Of a stretch of DNA of 29,225 nt, positions 8,480-16,823 are shown piece by piece. How positions within the stretch are numbered: the stretch's first letter is position 1; every line of letters starts with the position of its first letter. Made by a program: the position numbers and the translations under genes. The DNA comes from a virus, in IMG/VR virus record IMGVR_UViG_3300042321_000162, positions 1 to 29,225 of that record; one strand, written 5' to 3'. The notes under the pieces are model-generated. The model did no database searches. It saw only the letters and a program-made list of their open reading frames with translations, and was not told where the DNA came from.

Positions 8480-8518
8480 CTCCTAATTTCAGGTAATCAT
8501 CTTACCCGATTTTAGGAG
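8480..8518 (-). promoter_or_regulatory. Stem-loop that buries the HNH gene's ribosome site
   Basis: On the minus strand CTCCTAA pairs with TTAGGAG and, inside this, GGTAA pairs with TTACC around a GATGA loop; between the two arms there are only two A-A mismatches, so the stem has about 17 positions. The 3' arm contains AGGAG, the ribosome site of the HNH gene (spacing 7). The structure also begins two bases after the scaffold stop. In T4, hairpins that hide the ribosome site of homing endonuclease genes are known; the same logic is inferred here. It could alternatively protect or end the scaffold mRNA. Confidence 0.7.
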
Positions 8519-8520
8519 AG

Positions 8521-9285
8521 TTAGCGGAGACGCTGTTGGGCTTCCCACTTTTTCATCTGTCTGGCACGTTCGGCTTCAATCCACTGCGAATCTGTCATGG
8601 TCTTGGTAGACCGTGGATCCGTGGTGTCATAGGCCGACACTCCTGCGGAGCGTGCTGTGACGGGTGAAATCGGCGGGGGAGCCGACGTTGTTTTCTTGAC
8701 TGGAGGGTTAGAGTCCAATTTGGCCTCAATCTTCCCAATCTCTTTTGCCTGCAAAATAGGCGATAAACGAGCGATTCGTTCCGCTTCTTTGATGTTGGTT
8801 CCGAGGTAGTATGCTACATCGGGGCCAATCTCAGAGTTTTGGATCGTCTCGGCCATCACGCTTGTAATTGGCACTTTGGGGTTGTAGGCGACTTGTTCAA
8901 AGTCATCATACTTGTCCCGCGCTGCTTCTTCACGGTCGTGATACTGCTCTAAGACTTCGGCTTGCTGCTTTGCCGCTTCGCGTCTGGCGATCAGTTCTTC
9001 TGCCTTTTGCAAGGTCAGTGCATCGGGGGTGTCCTCTGCATACTGCTCGATTGGCGCTGGCTGCGTTTGCTTGGCTGCCTGATCTCTTTCCCATTTGCGC
9101 TGTTCTCTTGCGAGGCGCTTGCCGATCATCGCGTCGATTTCAGCTTGAGAGTATTTTTTCTCTTCAGCCTGTTCGGGTTGACTTTCAGCGACTTCCGGCA
9201 CATTTTCTACAACTTCAGGAGTGGCCGTCACTTCCGTCGTTGGCACGGAGTCTACTTCCGCTAGGGCTTGGACTTCTTCAGTCAT
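8521..9285 (-). CDS. Capsid scaffolding protein
   Basis: 254 residues, highly charged and largely helical. The order is an acidic Glu/Val/Pro-rich N-terminus, then KKYSQAEIDAMIGKRLAREQ with RKWERDQAAK, a coiled-coil-like stretch around ELIARREAAKQQAEVLEQY, and a basic end (MKKWEAQQRLR). This pattern, directly upstream of the coat gene, is typical of podovirus scaffolds. By analogy with P22 gp8 it guides coat assembly, possibly through the C-terminal basic helix, and leaves before or during packaging. The ATG at 9285 has AGGA about nine bases upstream. Identification rests on composition and position rather than on an enzyme motif. Confidence 0.85.
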   Translation of the reverse strand: MTEEVQALAEVDSVPTTEVTATPEVVENVPEVAESQPEQAEEKKYSQAEIDAMIGKRLAREQRKWERDQAAKQTQPAPIEQYAEDTPDALTLQKAEELIARREAAKQQAEVLEQYHDREEAARDKYDDFEQVAYNPKVPITSVMAETIQNSEIGPDVAYYLGTNIKEAERIARLSPILQAKEIGKIEAKLDSNPPVKKTTSAPPPISPVTARSAGVSAYDTTDPRSTKTMTDSQWIEAERARQMKKWEAQQRLR

Positions 9286-9329
9286 GTGTTTGAATCCTGA
9301 GATTCCCTGGTGAACCGCGCCAGTACGGT

Positions 9330-9611
9330 TTAAATTGTATCTGCTCCATTGTCAGATGCAACAATTATTTCTTCTTGTTGCGGGCGAGCCTCAACACGAA
9401 CAGTGTATACGACATCGTTCTCAATGTATGGATCGCACCCAACAAGCATTTGGCTGGCGCGGTCGTGTTCCTTGAATACGCTGACCTTCAAGCAACCATT
9501 CTCGGTGTAGAAGTCATCATTAGGGCCAGTCACAGGGAATGATGTGTCGGGGAACAAATAGCGGTAGTCGCCCACTGTGATGATGCCATTGTCAATTTTT
9601 GCGATGTCCAT
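9330..9611 (-). CDS. Small conserved phage protein linked to adhesin genes (unknown function)
   Basis: 93 residues: MDIAKIDNGIITVGDYRYLF then PDTSFPVTGPNDDFYTENG and DPYIENDVVYTVRVEARPQQ. The ribosome site is AAGGACTAAT. The pattern (GDYR.LFP.TSFP..GP...F) occurs in short proteins next to fibre genes in many environmental phages and at the N-terminus of some tail-fibre-assembly-like proteins, but I cannot assign a function. It is the last gene of the adhesin cassette, eight bases after the LamG-like gene. A fibre chaperone is a reasonable guess only. Confidence 0.6.
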   Translation of the reverse strand: MDIAKIDNGIITVGDYRYLFPDTSFPVTGPNDDFYTENGCLKVSVFKEHDRASQMLVGCDPYIENDVVYTVRVEARPQQEEIIVASDNGADTI

Positions 9612-9619
9612 ATTAGTCC

Positions 9620-11638
9620 TTAATTATTTGGGAACGCTTGTGTTGGAGGCGTAAAGGTACTTGTATAACGAGCGTACTTGGTAATACGCAAATCGTCTAT
9701 GTAGCCAGTAATTGTTCTAGTTGTCGGTGCGTAAAAACCACCACCAATATATAAATTATCGCCTGCAGAAATTGTGTAACCCGATGTGTATGTTGAGCCT
9801 TCTTGTGTGCCGTTAACAAAAAGCCTTGTGTTATTTCCGCTTCGGCAAATAGCTAAATGTATCCAAGTAGATGTTTTTATATTTGAAGTTCCGTTAATAA
9901 TGTAAACGGCATTATTTGCGTTATACACATAATAACTAACTGTGTTTGCACTACCATTGAATTCTAACGACCATGTAGTGTTTGTTAAATTTCCAATAGG
10001 GCCTTTTGAAATAATGCCGCCATTGGCTGCAGCAGCAGATATGTTAACCCAACATTCAAGGGTGTAGTCTCCAGAACCAAGCTCAAGACTTTGATTTGCT
10101 ATTGACATTAAATAGTCACCAGTACCATCAAACGCCATTGAGCCAGTACCATACTTCTTAACGCTTGTAGAAATCTGTGCGTTACCCACAGTTTCTAAGT
10201 CGTTCATCATGGCGTTGTCTAGGATGCCAGCATTGGTAAAGTTGAGTAATAGATTTGTTCCAGAAACAGCAGTCAATGGTGAAGTTGGTATTGTTGTTAC
10301 TTCAGAGCCATCAATCAATCTAACATCGGACAAATATCCTGTTATATATTCTGAGCCAGTAAAATACTGACCAACATATATAGTTTTACTTGCAGAACCA
10401 AAAGTTCCAGATTGCGTATAAGTTCCAACAGAAGTCCCGTTGACTTTAAATGTAATTGTTGTGCCCGATCTTGAAAGAGTAACAAAACTCCATTGACCAG
10501 ACTTAATTGTTCCTGCGCCTCCAGTAATTCTTACTGTTCCACCATTTGTGTAAACATTTACAGAGCCATTAGAGGTAAATTCAATAAACCAGTCAGTTGA
10601 TGCAGTTGAAGTGTAATTCCCAATAACTGTGTTGTATGTATTTAAAGTTGTTGGGTAATACCAAAAAGAAACAGTAAAGTTTCCTGTTGGGGCAAACTGA
10701 CCGCTTGTAGGAGTGTTTAAATAATCCCCACTACCATCAAAGTACCCAGAGCCACCAATCACGCTTGTGGAGTAAGGGGCACTTGGAGCAAATGGGCTGA
10801 AGCGTTGGACGCTTACATCGCCATTTTTTGTAATAGTAAAGTTGTTTGTGCTGTCATCAATAAATCTGTTATCAGCACAAGTCAGCAATGATGTGTTGGT
10901 GATTGCTGTTAAGGGTGTTGTGCTTGGAGTAAATGCAGATGTGTAGACTGCTGTTCCTTTAACAACCCTAGCGTTAGAAATGTAACCAGTAAAGTACTGA
11001 GATTGTGTGTTTGATTCCGCACCAATTGTAAAACTATTTGTTGCATCGTAAAGTGAAGATGCATTTGTTGTTGTTGCTCTAGAAACACCATTTACATAAA
11101 TAGTAAAAGTAGTTCCATTACGAACAGCAGCAATGTGTTGCCATGTGTTTAAACTAAGTGCAAATGTTGATGTTGATAAATCAAACAAAACACTAGAACC
11201 ATTTGATGATGTTATTAAACGCAAATATCCAGTTGAACCAGACGAGAACATCAATGCCCAATTTAAGCCAGTCCCGCCCGTATCGCCAGACCATTGGCCC
11301 ATAACCATTGCTTCATTTGCAAATGATGTTGGATATATCCATGCTTCTGCGGTGAAGTCCCCTGACCCCATATTCCAAGCAGCATTATCTGGCAATGTTA
11401 AATAATCCCCAGACCCATCAAAATAGTTTGACCAATTACTACCATAAGGCGAATATGTGCCTTGAGTCGTATTGCCGTTGCGGGTGATGGTGAAGTTGTT
11501 TGTGGACGAATCTAAAAAAGTATTGTTTTGAGCGCCATTAGTCCCATCGCCATGCAACAACATGGTCACATAGTTAAACTGAGGGTCTGTGGCGGCAGCG
11601 GCTGACGCCGCTTTAGCTGTTTTAGATGCTGCAAACAT
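9620..11638 (-). CDS. Virion adhesin with three LamG/concanavalin A-like domains
   Basis: 672 residues. After a short Ala/Lys-rich N-terminus there are three related jelly-roll lectin-like domains at roughly 70-240, 290-470 and 495-668. Each has an FDGSGDYL or FDGTGDYL opening, an FT(A/V)xxW or YTLECWV strand, a segment such as TFTIYVNGVSRATT or TRLFVNGTQEGST, and a YISNARV / YLSDVRL / YIDDLRI closing. This is the Laminin_G_3 pattern. Such domains usually bind glycans or protein. The gene starts with a one-base overlap (TAATG) with the fibre gene. Inference: part of a fibre or capsid-surface adhesion structure. Ser/Thr/Asn are very frequent and Cys nearly absent. Confidence 0.85.
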   Translation of the reverse strand: MFAASKTAKAASAAAATDPQFNYVTMLLHGDGTNGAQNNTFLDSSTNNFTITRNGNTTQGTYSPYGSNWSNYFDGSGDYLTLPDNAAWNMGSGDFTAEAWIYPTSFANEAMVMGQWSGDTGGTGLNWALMFSSGSTGYLRLITSSNGSSVLFDLSTSTFALSLNTWQHIAAVRNGTTFTIYVNGVSRATTTNASSLYDATNSFTIGAESNTQSQYFTGYISNARVVKGTAVYTSAFTPSTTPLTAITNTSLLTCADNRFIDDSTNNFTITKNGDVSVQRFSPFAPSAPYSTSVIGGSGYFDGSGDYLNTPTSGQFAPTGNFTVSFWYYPTTLNTYNTVIGNYTSTASTDWFIEFTSNGSVNVYTNGGTVRITGGAGTIKSGQWSFVTLSRSGTTITFKVNGTSVGTYTQSGTFGSASKTIYVGQYFTGSEYITGYLSDVRLIDGSEVTTIPTSPLTAVSGTNLLLNFTNAGILDNAMMNDLETVGNAQISTSVKKYGTGSMAFDGTGDYLMSIANQSLELGSGDYTLECWVNISAAAANGGIISKGPIGNLTNTTWSLEFNGSANTVSYYVYNANNAVYIINGTSNIKTSTWIHLAICRSGNNTRLFVNGTQEGSTYTSGYTISAGDNLYIGGGFYAPTTRTITGYIDDLRITKYARYTSTFTPPTQAFPNN

Positions 11639-13728
11639 TAGTAGTTCTGTCCCACTGTTGTGCCGTACCAGTTAGTGCCATCGCTAAAGAAAGAATAAAT
11701 ATCTTGCTTAGATGCTGTGCCAGTGATTGTTGGTGCGGTAGCCGCAGGCCACACAACCGTTGACCAAGTCACAGATCGTGAGCCAGTACCATCTTGCTTG
11801 AGCATGATAATGAACGATTTACCAGCCACAGCCGTTGGCATGGTGATGGTTGCGTTGCCCGTCAAAGTCAACTGCTGAACCGTGCCGTTTGTCAAAGACA
11901 CAGTGATGGCCGTGCCAGTGTTGGCTGCGTACAAAGTCTCAACGTAGTTGGTAACCGTTGGGTTTGTCAGCGTTTTGTTTGTAAATGTCTCAGAGCCAGC
12001 CAGTGTGGCCAAAGTGCCAGTTGTCGGGAAAGTGACATTGGTCGCGCCAGTCAGTGTTCTGGTGTACGCAAAGTTACCAGACGATGTGACTGTGGCAGCC
12101 GCATTGTTAGCCACACCCGTACCGCCAGAGGCAGGGTCGATAGCCGTAGTTGTTGACAAAGTAGTAAATGCGCCAGCAGCGGGGGTTGTACCGCCAATGG
12201 CCATGTTATTTATCGTGCCAGCAGTTGCGGGGTTAACCGTCAATGTTCCTGTGCCTGTAGGTGCAATAGAAATAGTTGCATTGGCGGGGTTCATGTTAAA
12301 TGCGCCATCAAGCGTCAAGTTAACACCACCACCACCGCCCCATTGCAAACAATTTGAACCGCTTGAAGTTCTTAAAGCACCACCACCAGAACCTGAAGCA
12401 TCAAAATTAGTACCACTAAATTTTGTATTAGCCGTAACAGTTGTGCCTGTAATAGCCGCTGGTGCTGTTCCTCCAATTGCAGGAGGACTAGACAAATCAA
12501 GCGTGCCGCCTAAAGTCAAATTGCCAGATGTTGTGACTGTTCCAGATAAGGATATTCCATTGACTGTGCCAGTGCCACCAACAGAAGTTACTGTGCCTGA
12601 TCCACTAGAACCGTTTGCGGCTGCTGTAATTCTGCCTTGGGCGTCAACTGTAATGTTGGCTGCTGTGTAAGAACCCGCCGTGACAGCAGTGTCGGCCAAA
12701 GCAATAGTACCCGCTGCCGTAATGGGGCCGCCAGTTAAGCCAGTGCCAGTACCAACGCTAGTCACAGTGCCTGTGCCGCCTGCGGCGATCCATTCGGTAT
12801 CAGTTGCGCCAACATTTACCGCCAAGACTTTGCCGCCGTTGCCGGTGTAAGACGGCAAGATGTTGCCGCGAGCCTGCGAAGCGCTAGATGCGCCCGTACC
12901 ACCATAGGACAAACCAACTTCCGTGCCTTTCCAAACACCAACAGTCACCTCGCCTGAGTCGTTGATCACAACGCCAGAGTTTTGGATGATCTTGCCAGTT
13001 GTGCTGTCAAAACGAGCAACAGCGTTGTCGGTGCTTGAAGCTGGGCCAGTCACATCACCACTGCCGCTTGCAGTTGAGTTGATGGTTTGGTTTGGCCATG
13101 TGCCCGAGATGGTGACATTAGTTCCGGCCACCAAGGCTGGCGTTGCTGTGCCTGTACCACCGTTTGCGACTGGAAGTAGGCCAGTCACGCCAGTAGAAAG
13201 TGGCAGGCCTGTCAAATTTGTTGCAGTACCGCTAGAAGGCGTACCCAAAGCACCGCCGTTGGTCAAATACGAACCCGCAGGCTGCTTGTTGTTAAATGTG
13301 TTCCAGTCGGTCGATGCCAAATAACCGTTTGTTGACGCATTGGCCGCAGCCATGCTGATGTTGGGTGTTGAGCCACCGCTAGACACCACAGGCGCAGTGG
13401 CCGTCACATCAGTAACTGAGCCAGCAGTTGAGTTAATTGTCTGGTTAGGCCAAGTGCCAGAGATAGTGACATTGGTTCCGGCCACTAAAGCCGGTGTGGT
13501 TGTGCCAGTGCCGCCATGGTTAATGGGCAACACGCCAGTGGCCTGCGCAACAGGCACAAATGTGGCGTTGGTCAGATTGATCGCGGTGGGTGTACCCAAG
13601 TTGGCCGTAGTAAGCAGGCCGTCTACAGTGACTTTTTTGGTCGCTCCACTTTGAACAAGAGGGATCTGCTCAGTGCCTGCCAGCGGCGTGGTGGCCGATG
13701 GCAGCGCGGATATTTTAACGTCTGCCAA
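11638..13728 (-). CDS. Repeat-rich tail fibre / structural protein (TTG start)
   Basis: 696 residues, starting at TTG with AAAGGGG six bases upstream; no in-frame ATG fits. MADVKISALPSATTPLAGTE and IPLVQSGATKKVTV form a widespread N-terminal module of phage fibre-like proteins. The body consists of GGTGTxTPALVAGTNVTISG-type repeats (two nearly identical copies) and many Gly/Thr/Ser/Ala-rich short strands. The end (NATITMPTAVAGKSFIIMLK, then SKQDIYSFFSDGTNWYGTTV) resembles a small terminal domain found on other fibres. It lies between portal-side genes and scaffold, apart from the tailspike at the other end of the operon. Its exact place on the virion is unknown. Confidence 0.8.
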   Translation of the reverse strand: MADVKISALPSATTPLAGTEQIPLVQSGATKKVTVDGLLTTANLGTPTAINLTNATFVPVAQATGVLPINHGGTGTTTPALVAGTNVTISGTWPNQTINSTAGSVTDVTATAPVVSSGGSTPNISMAAANASTNGYLASTDWNTFNNKQPAGSYLTNGGALGTPSSGTATNLTGLPLSTGVTGLLPVANGGTGTATPALVAGTNVTISGTWPNQTINSTASGSGDVTGPASSTDNAVARFDSTTGKIIQNSGVVINDSGEVTVGVWKGTEVGLSYGGTGASSASQARGNILPSYTGNGGKVLAVNVGATDTEWIAAGGTGTVTSVGTGTGLTGGPITAAGTIALADTAVTAGSYTAANITVDAQGRITAAANGSSGSGTVTSVGGTGTVNGISLSGTVTTSGNLTLGGTLDLSSPPAIGGTAPAAITGTTVTANTKFSGTNFDASGSGGGALRTSSGSNCLQWGGGGGVNLTLDGAFNMNPANATISIAPTGTGTLTVNPATAGTINNMAIGGTTPAAGAFTTLSTTTAIDPASGGTGVANNAAATVTSSGNFAYTRTLTGATNVTFPTTGTLATLAGSETFTNKTLTNPTVTNYVETLYAANTGTAITVSLTNGTVQQLTLTGNATITMPTAVAGKSFIIMLKQDGTGSRSVTWSTVVWPAATAPTITGTASKQDIYSFFSDGTNWYGTTVGQNY
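13071..13514 (-). repeat. Direct repeat inside the fibre gene
   Basis: Two copies of about 90 bp, at 13071-13160 and 13425-13514, encode the same peptide block (LVAGTNVTISGTWPNQTINS) 118 residues apart. They differ mainly at third codon positions, so the peptide is conserved while DNA has drifted. Such repeats can recombine and change fibre length. Confidence 0.75.
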
Positions 13729-13739
13729 GATATGCCCCT

Positions 13740-14006
13740 TTATTCGTAAGAGATGGTCGCTGCAACTGTGCCGCTGATTACAATGTACAAGCCCTTGTTG
13801 AAGTACAAGCCTTGAAAGAAGTTGTGCATTGTGTTGCCAGTAGGCGTGAAAGTGGCCAAGATCACGGGGTCAGACGCGCTAGAAGCGGGTGAGTCGTACA
13901 CAGTGATGGCGGGCGTGCTAGAAGCACTGCTCACAAAGATACCGTTGAGTTTGCCTGCGCCGACTTTGATCTGGGTTGTCGCTGAAATGGCGGTGTAATT
14001 AGACAT
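13740..14006 (-). CDS. Small beta-rich structural-like protein (unknown function)
   Basis: 88 residues with a strong ribosome site (AAGGAGCCATC). MSNYTAISATTQIKVGAGKL and GIFVSSASSTPAITVYDSPA suggest beta strands, as do FTPTGNTMHNFFQGLYFNKG and LYIVISGTVAATISYE. Similar short proteins recur in structural regions of tailed phages and are thought to be virion components, but no family function is known to me. It lies 12 bp upstream of the fibre gene and 10 bp after the DUF5856-like gene. Confidence 0.6.
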   Translation of the reverse strand: MSNYTAISATTQIKVGAGKLNGIFVSSASSTPAITVYDSPASSASDPVILATFTPTGNTMHNFFQGLYFNKGLYIVISGTVAATISYE

Positions 14007-14015
14007 GATGGCTCC

Positions 14016-14378
14016 TTATGCCAAGAACTTCAATTTATAGAGGGTTCTGAGATATATCTCGATGATATTATCAATCAATTGCTGCAAAGATGAGTCGTTT
14101 TTATCGCAAATTTCATACCTGCAATCTTCAATTTGCTTAAGCGAATCTTCCAAAAACTCAATCACATTGTTAGTCTTTTTTGCTGAGTGTAGCGTGATCG
14201 GGCCAATCAGTCCATGCCTGCCTTGGTAGGCTTCAGCAAAATCATCAGCCGCGCCGATGATGCGGTCATAAAAGATGTTTAAAGCCACATGTTTGGAGTA
14301 GCTGCGGGTGTTCAAATGCACGCTGTGCGTGACATCCCGCGCTAGGAACAACAAGCCTACAAAATCTGCTGCGTTCAT
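14016..14378 (-). CDS. DUF5856-like helical protein
   Basis: 120 residues. MNAADFVGLLFLARDVTHSV followed by HLNTRSYSKHVALNIFYDRI and FAEAYQGRHGLIGPI fits the DUF5856 pattern, in which an H-(L)-T-S-(Y/F)-(A/S)-x-H-x-A-L-x-x-FY-D signature and an E-x-Y-Q-G motif occur in predicted helices. The spacing of His, Asp and Glu residues recalls ferritin/Dps-like four-helix bundles, but metal binding is only an inference. The start overlaps the portal stop by four bases (ATGA). The function in the phage is unknown. Confidence 0.65.
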   Translation of the reverse strand: MNAADFVGLLFLARDVTHSVHLNTRSYSKHVALNIFYDRIIGAADDFAEAYQGRHGLIGPITLHSAKKTNNVIEFLEDSLKQIEDCRYEICDKNDSSLQQLIDNIIEIYLRTLYKLKFLA

Positions 14379-16528
14379 TGCATCTCTCCAGGTGTTTCTT
14401 CACGCATTTCAGGCATCTGGTTGATCATGCCCTGCGACTCCAAAGCCGCAGCGACCACGCCCATGGCGATGTCTTGGATCTGCTCTTCAGTCATGCCAGC
14501 TTGCACGGCGCTGATGCGCTGTGTCTCAGCCTGATAGGCCTTAATCTCAGCTTCGTAAGACTTGATGTCCAAGTCGCGTGCTTCCATGGACTGCTGGACA
14601 TTTTGAAGCATGCTGTGCATCTGTTCCATCTCAGCGGCCATAGCCTGCATCTGCATCTCAGCAGCTTGCAAGGCGGGTGACTTGTCGCTGTCTTCCATGA
14701 TCTTAGGATCAATGGTTTTGGCAAAGCGCTTGGACATCTCTTGTGCGCCTGGCCAGTCCATGTTCTTAACAAACAAGTCGCCAGCCACTTGCCACAGTTG
14801 TGGGTTGCCTTGAAGCAGTTGAGCCATGGCTTCCAATGCTTCTTGGCGCTTGGTTGCGTAGCCTGGCCCTGTTGTGGCCACCACATCGTATTTTCCAACG
14901 CCTGGGTTGTAAATCTTTTCAATTACGATCTCAGGGTTTGCCATGTCACGAATCTCGCGCACGGGTTCTTCTTGCTCTGGATTGATCTTGACCATCTTGG
15001 TTTCGCCATCTTCACCAATGATGCGAGCGATACGCTGGGTGTCGTAAATCTTAGGAATCAGGTCAACCAATTGACGAGCCACATGGCGCACAGCGCGTGT
15101 CAGGTTGTCACCGTAATGATATGTACCAACATCACCTTCGCGCTGACGCGCAAGGATCGCTTTTCCGCTGCGCTCGTTGCTTCCCATGCCAAGAGATGCG
15201 TTGTATTGCCCTGTTGTGGACTTGATGTCCTCAGATGCGCCAGCTTTGGCCTGCAAAAGACCCGTAGAAGCCATTGGCGGCTGGGCGCGTTGGGGTAATG
15301 GTAAAACAGCACCCTGACCGTCTGTAACGTCAGGATTGACCTCCAGATAAGGCCAATTGTTTGTGTTTGCCGTCTTCCACTTGTCCTCATAGCCCTCGAA
15401 CTGGCCACCGTAACCAATAAACGGGGCTTTAGGCGCCAAAGCCAACATCTCGGCTTCTTGCGACACCCAATAGTTGTACATGCGCTGGGCGTCTTTGGCG
15501 TTTCTGACCAAACCAGAGACATAGATACGGCCATCAACCTCAAATTCGTTGCCGACCACACGGATCACGGGAATCCACTGGCCTGCCCACTCTTTTTCTT
15601 CCAAGATCTCGTAGCCGTTGATCTTGCAATACTTCACACGGCGGCGCTCAGAGATACGGCTGCGCTTGGGCTTGCCGTAGACCATTTTCAATTGCTTGTC
15701 TTCAGGTGTACCCTCAAACGCGGTCTGCCCACCTGGGTACATGTTCAGTGTCGCCTTGTCGTAGTCAATGTAATAGTAGCCAGCGATGCGAACCGTGTCT
15801 TCATTGAGCCAGTTGCTGATCGACTGATCACCCACACCAAGCGATTGCAAGGTCGAGATAGGCGCAGCGTCGGGATATTGACGCTCATATTCAGCTTTGG
15901 TCAGGTCTTCGGTGATAAAACAATACTTAGCGTCTGCACCAGTGGGGTCTTGGATCAAAGGATCCATGTAGACCGAAAATGAGTTGCGGATGCGGCCAAT
16001 CTTGATGTCTTGATCAAATGTGGCAGGGTCGCAGTACTCGGTCATCAGGGTGATGTACCCTTCGCCGTAGGCGACTTGGTTCTCACATGCTGTGTCGTAT
16101 GCCACATCAGCGTCTGAGATGTATTCAATGTGGCGGATCATGCCGTTAAAAATCTCAGCCACTTGCACATCGGCGTTGTCATCCACGGGGATGACTTTAG
16201 CGCCAGGCCTGTTCTGACGCATGTCATTCGTCACTTGACGGACATGTTGCGGCAGTTTGTTAATTGTCAGTGTTGGGCGTGCGTTGATCGTTTGACCTTG
16301 CACCGCACCGCGAGTGGCCAAAACGTCAGCAGGCCACTGCCAGTGGTTGTCAGGTGAGCCAGCATAGAAGCGCAGATCGTCGATTTCGTCTTCACGACTC
16401 TCAGCCAGCGCAGAGACAGCCATATCAAGGCGTGCGCGAGCGACGGTCAATATGTCAGAGTCACTTTTTAGAGGTTTGCCGCCGGCAGCTACATTAGCTG
16501 CTGCGACCATGCCGGTTGGGTCTGCCAT
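14375..16528 (-). CDS. Portal protein, P22 gp1-like
   Basis: 717 residues from the ATG at 16528 (P22 gp1 has 725); an upstream extension of 18 residues reads through the preceding small gene and is rejected. Diagnostic parts: a helical start with DDLRFYAGSPDNHWQWP, LTINKLPQHVRQVTNDMRQN followed by RPGAKVIPVDD, a clip/wing region with VYMDPLIQDPTGADAKYCF, SGKAILARQREGDVGTYHYG, and a long Gln/Glu/Met-rich C-terminal helix (about 630-700), which in P22 forms the barrel. Twelve subunits form the portal ring through which DNA is packaged. The gene follows the terminase genes, and its ribosome site is supplied by the Lys codons of the small gene before it. Confidence 0.95.
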   Translation of the reverse strand: MADPTGMVAAANVAAGGKPLKSDSDILTVARARLDMAVSALAESREDEIDDLRFYAGSPDNHWQWPADVLATRGAVQGQTINARPTLTINKLPQHVRQVTNDMRQNRPGAKVIPVDDNADVQVAEIFNGMIRHIEYISDADVAYDTACENQVAYGEGYITLMTEYCDPATFDQDIKIGRIRNSFSVYMDPLIQDPTGADAKYCFITEDLTKAEYERQYPDAAPISTLQSLGVGDQSISNWLNEDTVRIAGYYYIDYDKATLNMYPGGQTAFEGTPEDKQLKMVYGKPKRSRISERRRVKYCKINGYEILEEKEWAGQWIPVIRVVGNEFEVDGRIYVSGLVRNAKDAQRMYNYWVSQEAEMLALAPKAPFIGYGGQFEGYEDKWKTANTNNWPYLEVNPDVTDGQGAVLPLPQRAQPPMASTGLLQAKAGASEDIKSTTGQYNASLGMGSNERSGKAILARQREGDVGTYHYGDNLTRAVRHVARQLVDLIPKIYDTQRIARIIGEDGETKMVKINPEQEEPVREIRDMANPEIVIEKIYNPGVGKYDVVATTGPGYATKRQEALEAMAQLLQGNPQLWQVAGDLFVKNMDWPGAQEMSKRFAKTIDPKIMEDSDKSPALQAAEMQMQAMAAEMEQMHSMLQNVQQSMEARDLDIKSYEAEIKAYQAETQRISAVQAGMTEEQIQDIAMGVVAAALESQGMINQMPEMREETPGEMQ

Positions 16529-16529
16529 A

Positions 16530-16670
16530 TTACTTCTTCTTCGCTGGTGGGGCCGCGCGTTTGACAGAATACGCAATCGCAACGGCCTGTTTGACGGGTT
16601 TGCCAGATTTTACTTCAGCGGCGACGTTTTTGCGGAAGGCTTCGGGTGATTTTGACTTGACAAGTGGCAT
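16530..16670 (-). CDS. 46-residue basic protein, DUF6496-like
   Basis: MPLVKSKSPEAFRKNVAAEV followed by KSGKPVKQAVAIAYSVKRAA and PPAKKK. The KS-x(n)-KN-(I/V)-x-x-E-(I/V)-x-x-GKP-x-KQAVAIA-x-S-(V/L) pattern is common in tiny phage proteins near terminase and portal genes. It is strongly basic and may bind nucleic acid, but the role is unknown. The start at 16670 lies 2 bases after the previous stop, and the stop is one base before the portal ATG. Its last three codons (AAG AAG AAG) double as a purine-rich ribosome site for the portal. Confidence 0.75.
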   Translation of the reverse strand: MPLVKSKSPEAFRKNVAAEVKSGKPVKQAVAIAYSVKRAAPPAKKK

Positions 16671-16672
16671 GA

Positions 16673-16822
16673 TCACTTCTTCTTCGCTGTTTTGGCGGAT
16701 TCTTTGAACGCCTTGGCAGTCGGCGCGCCTTTGTCGCCTGGCTGGCGCATTTTTTCTTTGCTACCAGCGGCGATGCGCTCGCGTTTGGCGTGGATATTTG
16801 CGTAGAGTCCGGGCTTTTGCAT
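16673..16822 (-). CDS. 49-residue basic protein of unknown function
   Basis: MQKPGLYANIHAKRERIAAG followed by SKEKMRQPGDKGAPTAKAFK and ESAKTAKKK. The (K)PGLYANI-x-AK-(R/K)-x-RI-x-x-GS-x-EKMR-x-PG pattern is typical of tiny conserved phage proteins near the terminase/portal junction. The ATG is one base after the TerL stop, and GGAAG in the last TerL codons can act as ribosome site. It ends, like the next gene, with three AAG codons that form the ribosome site of the following gene. No function is known. Confidence 0.75.
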   Translation of the reverse strand: MQKPGLYANIHAKRERIAAGSKEKMRQPGDKGAPTAKAFKESAKTAKKK

Positions 16823-16823
16823 T

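Noticed and set aside
11948-12670. 240-codon plus-strand frame opposite the fibre gene.
   Set aside because: The minus-strand frame has clear fibre motifs, a ribosome site and an operon position; the antisense product is Val/Pro-rich, as expected for the reverse of Gly/Thr codons.
9620-13728. Diversity-generating retroelement target in the fibre or LamG gene.
   Set aside because: No reverse transcriptase, template repeat or adenine-biased variable region was seen in the window.
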